64,000 nt of DNA, taken from assembly GCA_947500445.1 (NCBI GenBank), contig CANMSB010000025.1, positions 1-64,000 of the forward strand. Direction: 5' to 3'. This stretch comes from an uncultured Flavobacteriaceae bacterium. GTDB taxonomy: Bacteria; Bacteroidota; Bacteroidia; Flavobacteriales; Flavobacteriaceae. The notes below the pieces were generated by a model. That model worked only from the letters and a program-made list of their open reading frames with translations. It had not been told where the DNA came from and made no database searches. Below, one piece after another: positions 20,106 through 30,400 of the stretch (its first letter is position 1; each line of letters opens with the position of its first letter). The position numbers were made by a program, and so were the translations under genes.

Positions 20106-20792
20106 ATGAACGAGTTTAAAAAAGAAGCCCGTAATACGGTACGTAGGGGAGCCAATAGGGCCAGTTACGATGTCGAAAAAATAAATACCATACTGGATGC
20201 CGGCTTTGTCGGTTACGTATCCTACATTTTTGAGGGTCGGGCCATCTGCTTGCCCATGGCTTACGGAAGATCGGGAGATACGATTTATTTGCACGGCTCC
20301 CATAAAAACCGAATGCTGTTGTCCTTGTTGGAAGGGAAAACGGCGAGTATGACCGTGATGCATTTGGACGCCCTGGTACTGGCCCGTTCGGGGCTGCACC
20401 ATTCCGTAAACTATCGTTCGGCAACCTTGTTCGGTAGTTTGGAAAAGCTAACCGACCCGGACCAAAAGACGCAAGCGTTGAAGTGTGTGGTCGATCATAT
20501 GATGGAAGGCCGCTGGGAAGGAATTCGCCCAATGTTAAAAAAAGAACTGGACGGTACCTTGGTAGTGGCCATGACCATTGAAACGGCCAGTGCAAAAATT
20601 AGGGACGAGGGGGTAAAGGATGAAAAGGGCGATATGCATTTGCCCGTTTGGGCGGGATTGCTTCCTTTACGGCAAATTGCCGAACTTCCCGAAAGCGATC
20701 CCTTTCTTCCTGAAGGAGTGGCCGTTCCCGAGCATGTAACGGCCTATTACCAAACCCATAAATATAACGTTAATGTTAGCGATCAGACCTAG
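20106..20792 (+). CDS. Pyridoxamine 5'-phosphate oxidase family flavoprotein
   Basis: The protein has 228 residues from the ATG at 20106; an upstream in-frame TTG at 20082 has no better support. It is a split-barrel FMN-binding protein of the PPOX class, with typical segments GFVGYVSYIFEGRAICLPMAYG, TIYLHGSHKNRML and the paired-residue stretch HSVNYRSATLFG. It lacks the full PdxH signature, so true PNP/PMP oxidase activity is uncertain; members of this branch are usually called flavin-nucleotide-binding proteins. It is divergent from the MocR regulator and its 3' end overlaps the DUF1272 gene by 20 bases, so those two are one transcript. Confidence 0.9.
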   Translation: MNEFKKEARNTVRRGANRASYDVEKINTILDAGFVGYVSYIFEGRAICLPMAYGRSGDTIYLHGSHKNRMLLSLLEGKTASMTVMHLDALVLARSGLHHSVNYRSATLFGSLEKLTDPDQKTQALKCVVDHMMEGRWEGIRPMLKKELDGTLVVAMTIETASAKIRDEGVKDEKGDMHLPVWAGLLPLRQIAELPESDPFLPEGVAVPEHVTAYYQTHKYNVNVSDQT

Positions 20793-21063
20793 TTGTGAAA
20801 ACTGTAACAAAGCCCTTCCGGCCAATGCCGTTGATGCCATGATCTGTTCTTACGAATGCACCTTTTGTGCCGATTGTGTGGAAACGATACTTTTGAATGT
20901 GTGTCCAAATTGTGGGGGTGGGTTTGAAAAACGCCCCGTTCGGCCCAAAGAAAAATTGGTAAAAAACCCGGTACAACAAAAAGCGGTATACCGTCCTGTT
21001 GACAAGTTCAAATTTGAACCGTTACAAACACTATGGAAGGACATTGCTCCTGAGGAAAGGTAA
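20773..21063 (+). CDS. DUF1272 zinc-binding protein
   Basis: The protein has 96 residues. It starts MLAIRPSCENCNKALPANAV, the hallmark of DUF1272, and carries cysteine pairs CENC, CTFCADC and CPNC, which should form a treble-clef or RING-like zinc site. The C-terminal third is basic and probably flexible. The start lies within the end of the PPOX gene in another frame, showing translational coupling. DUF1272 has no known function. Here it is linked to a MocR/PPOX pair, which hints at vitamin B6 or amine metabolism. The gene is convergent with the TonB receptor at 21071, with seven bases between them. Confidence 0.9.
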   Translation: MLAIRPSCENCNKALPANAVDAMICSYECTFCADCVETILLNVCPNCGGGFEKRPVRPKEKLVKNPVQQKAVYRPVDKFKFEPLQTLWKDIAPEER

Positions 21064-21070
21064 ATTGGTA

Positions 21071-23149
21071 TTAAAACCGATACCCAAGTCGAAGGCTACC
21101 ATATGCATTACGGGCGTCACCAGGATAGAAATAACGGGGCTCGTTTCCGCCAAAACCATTGGTGTTGATCAACACCGATTGTGCGTAAACGATATCGAAA
21201 AGGTTGTTGATGCCCAAATCCATACCTAGCGAAAAGCGGTCCGTAAGTTTTTTGTAAAACCCTAATCGTGTATTCAGTACGTTGAAGGAATCGCTCGAAA
21301 GGCTATTGGCATCGGTCAGCGGAATGGCGCCCACATGCTGGTAGGTAACGTTCCAGTAACAAAAGGAGAACAGTTGTAGCTGTAACCCGGCCGTTGCCCG
21401 GTGCTTGGGAACACCCGTTAGCGGGTTCCCTGAAAAGTCCTCTTCTTCGTCAACAAAATCGATAAAACTATGGTCGGTAAGAGTATAGTTTACAAATGGG
21501 GATAGTTGAAACCCCTCAGCCAAGGGCAACTGATATTTTACTGCCAATTCAAGACCGTGATGCCTTGTTTTTCCTGCGTTTCGACCGATAAATCGATCGT
21601 TGTCGATACGTTCCCCTACCAGCAGGTTTTGAATGTTCATTTGGTATACCGCCAACTGTAGTCGCAACCGCTTTCGATCAAGAAAAAGTTGGGTGCCCAG
21701 TTCGTAGTTCATTCCCGTTTCTTGCGCAATATCCGGATTTACCGCTCCATCGGGTGTTAAGGATTGTTCCAAGGTCGGGTTCGAAAAACCGCGGCTCACA
21801 TTAAAATATACCGACTTCGAATTTGAAAGCCGATAGTTCAGATTCAGACTGGGAAGTAGAATGGCCTTGAAATTTCTTGTTGCGCTTCTGTTTTCGGTAC
21901 CTTGTCCAAAAAAATCGCGATAGTTGTACTTCGTCTTATTCAAGTTCACCCCCATTTGTGCGGTGAACGTTTCGGAAAACGGAACTTCCAAACTACCGAA
22001 CAGGTTTAGCTGAGTGCGATACTCTTTATTGTCAGCAAACTTTGCCCCCTGCAAACTACCGTTACCATTGTTGTCCTCAAAATTGTTTTGAAACTCGTCC
22101 CAAACATATACATCCCTATACCCTTCGGTGCCAAGTACATAATTGGCGGGAGTATCCAGTATACCGGTTTTTCCCAAAAATCGGGACCGTATCCCGTAGC
22201 CGTTGGTAAACTCATCGAGAATACCGAACGGTCGTGCTTCGTAATGGTCCAGATAGGTATAGAAAACACTGGTCGAATTTTCCAACTTTTCGGAAAAGGT
22301 ATGATGGTAGTTAAGTCCGGTAAGGGTATACTTATTGGCTTCAAAGCCTTGGGAGGCTCGCCATGTAAACGTGGCTTGGCTCGGATCTTCCGCAAAAGCG
22401 GTAGCCCCGAGAGAACTTGGTATTTGCGCGGTATAGTCAATATGGTTCAATAGGAGGTTCACCCTATTTTTTGGATCGATACGGTACCCAAGGTTCACCA
22501 ACAATCCGTCCCGTTTGAACGTGCTGTTTTGGCGGTACCCGTCCGTTTCGGTATGGCCATATTGGACACCGAGTCGCAAACCGTTTTCATAATGGTTAAA
22601 AGAGAGGTTGTTTTTCAAAAGGCCAAAGGCGCCCACGGTAAAATTGTTGGAAATGGTGGTAGCGTTACCCAGCGCCTCTTTCGGATTTAGGATAATGGCG
22701 CCCCCCAAATTAGTGCCGTAGGTAGTCCCTTTTGGGCCTTTTATCACTTCGATCTGGCTTAGGTTTTCCAAATCGAACGCTTCTATGGTCGATACGCCCG
22801 ATCCGTCCGTTACGGGAATATCATTGTAATACAAGCGAAGTTTGTCCGTTCCGAAAAGTGTTCGTGCACCTACCCCACGTATGGTGATACGGTTGGTGTT
22901 CAACGCCCCCGAAAACACATATACCCCGGGAATCTGGTTCATGGAAGGGACCAAGGAAACAGGGCTGGAATTTTGGAACACACTGGCGCCTACGATATCG
23001 GAGGGAACGATACCTATGGCATTTTTCCGTTTTAGGGCATCCAATAAAATAACCTCGTCAAGTTGTGTAATACTGTCCCGGTCCACGGGGTCTTGAGCAA
23101 CTAAAATGGTGGTGAACAGCAGTAATACGATGGCGGGCGTGTGGTTCAT
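21071..23149 (-). CDS. TonB-dependent receptor, iron/vitamin transporter type
   Basis: The protein has 692 residues. A signal peptide (MNHTPAIVLLLFTTILVAQ) is followed directly by a plug domain (VPSMNQIPGVYVFSGALNTN, IEVIKGPKGTTYGTNLGGAI) with no carboxypeptidase-like N-domain. The barrel ends RNAYGSLRLGYRF with the usual terminal aromatic residue. The short form without an N-domain and the plug sequence resemble siderophore or FecA-like receptors more than oligosaccharide SusC receptors. No siderophore, haem or cobalamin gene lies beside it, so the cargo is unknown. The protein should reside in the outer membrane and be energised by TonB-ExbBD encoded elsewhere. Confidence 0.9.
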   Translation of the reverse strand: MNHTPAIVLLLFTTILVAQDPVDRDSITQLDEVILLDALKRKNAIGIVPSDIVGASVFQNSSPVSLVPSMNQIPGVYVFSGALNTNRITIRGVGARTLFGTDKLRLYYNDIPVTDGSGVSTIEAFDLENLSQIEVIKGPKGTTYGTNLGGAIILNPKEALGNATTISNNFTVGAFGLLKNNLSFNHYENGLRLGVQYGHTETDGYRQNSTFKRDGLLVNLGYRIDPKNRVNLLLNHIDYTAQIPSSLGATAFAEDPSQATFTWRASQGFEANKYTLTGLNYHHTFSEKLENSTSVFYTYLDHYEARPFGILDEFTNGYGIRSRFLGKTGILDTPANYVLGTEGYRDVYVWDEFQNNFEDNNGNGSLQGAKFADNKEYRTQLNLFGSLEVPFSETFTAQMGVNLNKTKYNYRDFFGQGTENRSATRNFKAILLPSLNLNYRLSNSKSVYFNVSRGFSNPTLEQSLTPDGAVNPDIAQETGMNYELGTQLFLDRKRLRLQLAVYQMNIQNLLVGERIDNDRFIGRNAGKTRHHGLELAVKYQLPLAEGFQLSPFVNYTLTDHSFIDFVDEEEDFSGNPLTGVPKHRATAGLQLQLFSFCYWNVTYQHVGAIPLTDANSLSSDSFNVLNTRLGFYKKLTDRFSLGMDLGINNLFDIVYAQSVLINTNGFGGNEPRYFYPGDARNAYGSLRLGYRF

Positions 23150-23373
23150 CTAAAAAAATATCCTATAAAAATAAGGCTTATAGTTTGTATTGTCTTGAAA
23201 ACCGGACCATTTATAAAAACCCTCGTTTTCGTTTAAAGTTATAGTGCGGCCATTTTCCAACATCGGTCCGTTTTGGTTACTTTTAGGCATTGAAAGATAT
23301 TGAACTCATTTAGCCAATTGAAAAAGTCTAAATGAGTTCATTAACAACAGAAACACCGATAAAGCACTTCAGT

Positions 23374-24138
23374 ATGAAAATTGTATCCTATAATGTAAAC
23401 GGCATTCGTGCCGCCTTAAAAAAGGGTTTTATAGAATGGCTCAGTGCCACGGACCCTGATGTCGTTTGTTTACAGGAAATAAAGGCACAGGAAGATCAGT
23501 TGGACCTATCGCTATTCGAGGCGGCGGGATATTCCTATAATTACTGGTATAGTGCGCAAAAAAAAGGGTACAGTGGGGTTGCGATATTGTCGAAGACCGA
23601 ACCGGACCATGTTGCTTTCGGTACGGGAATCGAAACTATGGATTTTGAGGGAAGAAACCTTAGGGCAGACTTTGGAGATCTTTCCGTAATGAGCATGTAT
23701 TTGCCCTCTGGAACCAACCTCGCCCGTTTGGATTTTAAGCTGAACTATATGGCCGAGATTCAGGAGTATTTTGACGAATTAAAAAAAGAACGCCCCAACC
23801 TTGTGGTATTGGGCGACTACAATATTTGCCATGAGGCCATAGACATACACGATCCGGTACGCAACAAAAATGTTTCCGGGTTTTTGCCGGTGGAACGGGA
23901 ATGGATCGGCAACCTGATGAAAAGCGGATTCATAGACAGTTTCAGGCATTTTAATAAAGAGCCCGATAATTATACCTGGTGGAGTTATAGGGCAAATGCG
24001 CGAAATAACAATAAAGGTTGGCGTTTGGATTATGGTATGGTTAGTGAAACCCTGGCCGCTCGCTTGGTTCGTTCGGTAATTTTATCCGAGGCCAAGCACA
24101 GTGACCATTGTCCGATCCTTGTGGAGATAGCGGACTAA
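23374..24138 (+). CDS. xth: Exodeoxyribonuclease III
   Basis: The protein has 254 residues from the ATG at 23374, which gives the family N-terminus MKIVSYNVNGIRAALKKG; an in-frame ATG at 23332 would add 14 residues with no family match. Catalytic residues are present: N8, E35 in CLQEIKAQ, the Asp/Asn of LGDYNICH and the terminal SDHCPI. It is the AP endonuclease/3'-exonuclease of base-excision repair. No signal peptide is present, which separates it from the exported EEP nuclease at 1350. The TAA is directly continuous with a 27-bp terminal inverted repeat element. Confidence 0.96.
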   Translation: MKIVSYNVNGIRAALKKGFIEWLSATDPDVVCLQEIKAQEDQLDLSLFEAAGYSYNYWYSAQKKGYSGVAILSKTEPDHVAFGTGIETMDFEGRNLRADFGDLSVMSMYLPSGTNLARLDFKLNYMAEIQEYFDELKKERPNLVVLGDYNICHEAIDIHDPVRNKNVSGFLPVEREWIGNLMKSGFIDSFRHFNKEPDNYTWWSYRANARNNNKGWRLDYGMVSETLAARLVRSVILSEAKHSDHCPILVEIAD

Positions 24139-24299
24139 TACCATTTCTACTTTAAAATTACCCATTAAAAATTGCCCTTCTCCGCTTATACTTCAATATA
24201 AAAAACAACCGTAGCTACTGCTATGCTTGATTTTTCCTTTTCGTCTAAGCGAAAAAATGACTGCGTTTTATTTGGGTAATTTTAAAGTAGAAATGGTAT
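24138..24299. repeat. Miniature inverted-repeat element with 27-bp perfect ends
   Basis: Left end 24138-24164 (ATACCATTTCTACTTTAAAA then TTACCCA) is the exact reverse complement of the right end 24273-24299. The interior has a hairpin with the core AACCGTAGCTACTGCTATGC (24207-24226), the inverse of the core at 14800. The element starts in the last base of the xth stop codon. A further family end (ATACCATTTCAACGTTAAAA, 24301-24320) follows after one base. Confidence 0.8.
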
Positions 24300-24300
24300 A

Positions 24301-24320
24301 ATACCATTTCAACGTTAAAA
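24301..24320 (+). repeat. Solo family end adjoining the 24138 element
   Basis: ATACCATTTCAACGTTAAAA resembles the family end but has no visible partner downstream. The rest of the stretch to 24410 shows nothing recognisable. Confidence 0.5.
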
Positions 24321-24410
24321 AGATATTGACGTATTACAGCTTGGCAATGTGTTTCCTAGGAAATGTCGTCGGTATCTTTGGACGGTTCATATTGTTTGGT
24401 CTCCAAAGGC

Positions 24411-24443
24411 AAAAAAAGTGGCCCGTTTCATTTGAAACGGGCC
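24411..24443 (-). terminator. Rho-independent terminator of the SprB-like gene
   Basis: GGCCCGTTTCA (24420-24430) and TGAAACGGGCC (24433-24443) pair perfectly around two bases. On the minus strand a run of seven T follows. It lies 37 bases beyond the stop at 24481. Confidence 0.9.
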
Positions 24444-24480
24444 GCTTGTTGTATGCTAAACGAGTTTGTTACTTCTGTTA

Positions 24481-27400
24481 TTAACGATAGATGGAAAAGT
24501 GACCGATAAATTCGCGATCGTCACGCTCTCCGTTCAGTTTAAGAACATACCAGTAATCTCCCGTTGGAAGATCTTCTCCATTGTAGGTCCCGTTCCATTC
24601 CCCTTCCCCAACAAACTGTTTTAAGGTACGTCCGAACCGGTCGAATATTTTGACCGTGATATCGGGGAAGGCATTGGAGTTTTTAATTCTCCAAGTGTCG
24701 TTTTCACCATCGTTATTGGGGCTAAAGAAATTCGGGATTTCAATATCGATGAACTCCATCGTTATTTGAACGGCCGCTTCACAACCTTTTCCGTCCACCA
24801 CTCTTACGGTATACGTACCGTCGCGGTTAATGTAATAGGAAGGAGAAGCCGACGGTACCCCTTCGAAGTAGTAGGTGTACGTGCCGTCGCCACCATCGGC
24901 GGCCACAAGAATTTCATTGATGTTCCCCGGCATTGTCGTCAAGGTAAGTTCGTCCTGAGCGTCCAGACTAAAGGTCCTTGGCAACACACATCCGGTACCC
25001 ATGTGTACGATACTAATGGTATGGTCTCCAGGGCCGATAGCCTCGAACAGATTACTGCTCTGGGTTTCCGAAGGTTGTGGGTTCAAAGGATCGATAGGAT
25101 CAAGGGCGTACACGATTTCCAACATGTCCTGATCCTGATCTTCAAGAACAACCTGTGCTCCATAAAAGGGAATACCTTCACGACATTCGATAAATTCTGT
25201 GATACTGCCCTCTATGTTGGCACCTGTTTCAACTTCGTCCAGAACAACGGGAACATCGGGTTCGCAATTATTCGCATCGGTTACGTACACTTCATAGAAC
25301 CCTCCGGAGAGCCCGGTAATATCGTAGGTAGTACCTGAAATGGCATTGTATTCCGTGTCGGTGCCATCGTTTTGATCGACTACCCGAATGTTATATGGTG
25401 CAGTACCACCGGCAATGGTTAAGGTAATCTGCCCTCCATTATCGCCCGAGCAAACCTCGTCTATCACCGAAGTGGTAAAGGTCAATGGAGCGGTTGGCCC
25501 ACCGATGCGAACGACGGTTTGTTCCTGACAACCGTTTACATCCTGTACCAGAATGTCATGGTCGCCTTCGGGAAGGTTAACAAAATCACCACTGTCATAT
25601 GCTTTCTCCGGAGTGTCCGAGGAAAGGTTAAAGAATTGGAAAGGCCCTGCTCCCTCTAACGGAACTACGGAGGCCGTTCCGGTTTCTTCCCCAAAACAGA
25701 GCACTGGCGATCCAATAACGTCAACAGGTAACCTTAGTGGTGTTGCATCAGGAACAATACCGGGTTCAGACCTTGAGCAACTGGTTTCATAGCCTAGGCT
25801 TACCACATCAATGGTATACGAACCGCTACCCAAGTTTTCAAAAATTCCGGTATCGTTGGTGGCCGGATATCCAGTAGGTACCGGGGAAATGGTATACTGG
25901 TAATTCCCTTTTCCTCCGGTAGCGGTCGCCACCAATACGCCGTCCATATCGCCAAAGCAATTGATTCTGGCATTGGTGTCGTCTACAACTAGATCCAACG
26001 GCGCTACTTCGGGCATTACCCTAGTAATGGGTAAGGGGGCGCTACAGCCGCTATTGTCCACTGCAGTAAATTCATAGGTTCCTGCAGGGGTGGGAACGTT
26101 ATTGGACGTCCATTGTGCAGAAGGGCTTGCATTTCCGTCCATATCGGTATACACATAGTAAATGGTCAATGGTGCCGTTCCTCCGTCCGGAGTCACGTCG
26201 AACCTTCCCGAACCTGCAGCACAGCTGGGTTCGAGAGAAATGAAAACGTCCAATGTTACTTCCAAAGGGTCGGTAAGAACGATATTCGTAATCGTAAGAT
26301 CACAATTTCTGCCATCGGTAACGATTACCTCGTAATCGCCTTCTCTTAGGTTTTCAAATCGGTTACTGTCTTGCGGTACTCCTGTGACACCTGTGGTATT
26401 GTTTACCAAGCTATACTGATACGTTCCGCTACCCCGATCTACGACCACTTCGATAAAACCGTCATCGCCTTTCGGGCAACTTGGATCGTTAACTACTTTC
26501 GAACTTGTTATTTCTCTAATAGGCTCGATAAGCGGAGTCGATATCGTTTCACTGTAATTGGCACAGCCACGGCTGTCCCTTACGAACAGTTCGTAATTGG
26601 TATCGCTATCAAGATTGCTAAAGGTATAATTTGATCCAAAAGCGACCGTTTTACTAGGATCTGTAGGATGTACAAGTTCAAACTCATAACCGCCCCATCC
26701 ACCTTCCGGTATGGCCGTGATTTCGCTATCGTTTCCAGGGTTACAACTAGGTTCCTGTGTAAAACTATAGGTGAAGCTGAGCCTTCTCGGTGGGGCCTGT
26801 ATGGTAACATTTTCCGAAGGAACAACACATCCCGAATCAATATCGGTCACTTGTACATAATAGGATCCCGCGGGCAATCCGGGCACGTTCAGTACACCGC
26901 TATCGGTAGAGGTTATCGTCGCCTGTTGTGAGGAACCATCGGCGCGGAATACTTCATATCGGAATCCGCTGCCTCCAAAACTAGCCGCTTGGAATGTAAA
27001 ACTTCCGTCACTTGCCGGAGTGGTACCATCCGCTAAGGTCTTACAGACCAAATCGGTTTTCCCGGTTACGGCCACTTCAATATAGTTGTACTCGTTTACC
27101 GTATAGGTAACCGTAGCACGACAATCGGTAACAAGGTCATGTACTTCATAGAAGTAATCCGCAACGGGGCTACCTTGTGGAATGGTAATTTCGTAAGGTG
27201 CGGCCGCTGTTTCTACCGATCCGGTAGTCAGGTTTACCACCTCATATGATCCCGAACCGTCGCTAATATCGATACGGAAAACGGCGTCATCAATACAGGT
27301 CATGGGCTGTGCCCCACTGCCACCATTGGTAGCGTCAACAACCGCCTGCAAAGGACGAATGGCCTCTACGGTAACGGTATTAGAAGTTGCCTCGCATCCA

Positions 27401-30400
27401 TTATCATCCTTAATAATGACGGTTATGTCCTGGGTAACGTCCTTATAGGTAACGGTCAGGGTATTGTCCGCCGTAAAACTGTTTCCATTAAAACTATACA
27501 GATAGGGAGCGGTACCGTCTACGGGCGCGGCCGTAATGGTTACTTCGTTTCCGGTGTTACAGTTATAGGGTGCCGGTGCGGCCAAGGATACCTGTAACAG
27601 CGCCGGTTCTTCTATTTCTGCTGGAAAAGACTGTACACAGTTTTTTGAGGAACGCACGTATACGGTATACGTATCGGCGGCAAGATCTTCAAAAATATCT
27701 GAGGCGCCATAGGTTAACGTGGCGGTACTCGAGGTAGGTCGAATGGCATATTCATAGGTGACATCGGTATTCGAACTACCTGAAATCTGTTGTACGAACA
27801 CTTTTCCGGTCGCCGAGCCCAAGCCACCACAGGCCACGTCCTGTTCGGTGCTTATTTCAAACTCGGGATCGGCGGGCGTGTCCAAAGTAAAGCTGACCGA
27901 TGGTGGTATCGGACAGCCCGATAACAGGTCTTCTACCGTAAACTCATATGCCACTCCATCGTCTAAATTGGCAAAAAGTCCGGTGGTATTGGTTTCCTCA
28001 CCGGCCACGTATCCGGCAGGTGGGTTTAACAAGGTAAATTCATAAGATTCCGATCCACCGTATACTTCTACTTGTATACTGCCGTCGTTACCTGGGTCAC
28101 AACTCACCTCCTGAACGATATTCGGGATTTGTTTGATAACCATTGAGGGGTAAATGGAAATAGGGGTCGATACAAAACATCCATTGGCGTTTCGTACTTC
28201 CAAAGTGTGATCTCCGGGGCCCAGGTTTCTGGTGGCGCTATCGGTAATCTCACCATTCCAGATAAATTGTAGATCATCCGTTCCGGTATAGTCTACGGTA
28301 GCGTTTACGGTATAAATCTCATCGGATGGAGAAGCGCAACGGTTTGGAACGGTAAACGCCAAATTCGAAGGCTCCGGTTCCAGTTCGATGACCACGGGCT
28401 GAAAACCGGCCGTGCTATCGTCCATATCGAGCTGTACAATACACCCTGCGGCATCTTTTACATAAACATCGTAGCTTCCCGCTGGACGGTCGACATCGCT
28501 GGCCGGTCCAAAATCAGGGTCAGTTACCGGATTGCCGACGGGTACAAAGGCGTACTGGTATTCTTCCCAGGTGCCCCTTAGGGTATTGTTCCTTTCAAAA
28601 AACCGCTGGTCGTCCCATCCGCCCGTCGCGTTGACCGCAATTTTACCATCACGATGGCAGGTGGCATCCACCTTGTTTAAAAATTCTATTTTGAGACTAC
28701 TTCGTGGTCGCTGTATCAAGAACCGTACGGCAGATTGACATTGGTTATTTGGGTTATAAATTTCGGCAACATACCAAGCGGGCAGCAAATCGTGCGGTAA
28801 CTCGTATACGGCAGTGTTCGGTCCCGTAAACGCAGATACCGGGAAGCTTAGGGTCGTCGGTGGGGTTCCAAACTCATATGGAACATCACTGGGTCTGCCC
28901 CGACTACCTCCCCTGTAAATTCGGTACTCCAGATCGGTACCGCCACCAAAGTCGGTTACCGTAAGCTGTACCCGTCCATCGCTGGAGCTGCGACAACTGA
29001 TACTTTCGGTAACTGCAGTTACGGTAGTTCCCTCGGGATGTGGAATAGTACCCATGTTTTTCCAACGTTGACACCCGTTTGCGTCAATGACTACAACACC
29101 ATAATTCACGCCGAACAATAAACCCTCTATCCGTGTTGTGGAAGAAAAACTGGTACTGGTGTCCGCTGGGTCAAAAGGAATAAAACTTCCTGCTGTCGGT
29201 GCGTCCGGGTCAAAGGGCCATACGCGATAGCGGTACGGACCAGGAATCATGGCACTGTTTGTAATATTGAGGTCAAATTGTGCTCCGGTAACACAGGTTT
29301 GTGTTGTAGCGGAAGGCGCGGGTCTGGTCACCACATTGTTTGGTAGTTCCGGCATGTCCACAAATCGGAAAGTTTCATAAATACAGCCTCGCGCATCTTC
29401 TACACGTACTAAAAAATGACCCCTCCAGTACATACGTTCCTGTGAGTTGATAATTCCGTTCGCGGGTACGGTTACCGTTCGTGTGCGGTATCTTCTGGAC
29501 CACCCGGTGGCAAGATAATCCGCTTCACTACGGATCCGATATACCGAAAAGGTAAGCGGACCTACGGCATTGGTAGGCTGATCGTTGGCGGCTCCCGGAT
29601 TCCGTATTCTGATAAAGCCCCAGTTCATGCCTCCTGTCGATCTACAGGTTGTATCTTGAGTGTCAACGGCAAAATCCAATGGGTCGTCCGCAGCAATGGT
29701 TATTGTCTGTATTCCAGTAGTACACCCTAAGGCGTCGGTGATGACAAAGCGGTAATCCCGTGCGTCCAAATTGTTATAAAGGGTATTGTCGCTTACGCCT
29801 TCACCATTAAAGGTAGCGGACGGAGCCGCACGTTCAAAATCAATTTGGAACGGTGCCGTTCCTCCCCCGGGAATTATTTTCACCGCTCCCGTACCCGCGA
29901 TACCACATTTGGTATCGGTGATTTCCGTAGTAAAAGTAATCGGTGGCGCTTCTTTTATGGTTATCGGTTGGGTTACGGTCTGGCAACCTTTATCATCGGT
30001 AACACGAAATACCAGAATTTCACCATCAACACTGGAATAGTGCGGGGATACCGTACTGGCATATGCGGTATCGGGCGCTCCTTCCTGTTTGACCTCATAG
30101 GTATACGGTGGGTATCCTTCCTCGGCATTGATACTGATTTCGGCATCGCCCCCACAACCCAAAGGTTTGTCCACATTGGCCAAGGCAAATAGCTGACCGC
30201 TGATATTGGTATCCGCTACAAGGGTTTCGCATAAGTTTGCGCCCCCTACTTTTATTTCATAATCGTCCGGTGTTAAATTGTTAAGGACAAAGGTCGTTGC
30301 TGCTCCCAAATCTACTTTTGAACCATCGTTTATGGTATAGTAGTATGGAGCGGAACCTGCGGTAATGTTAATGCGCAGCGATCCCGGTTGGCTGTTTTGA

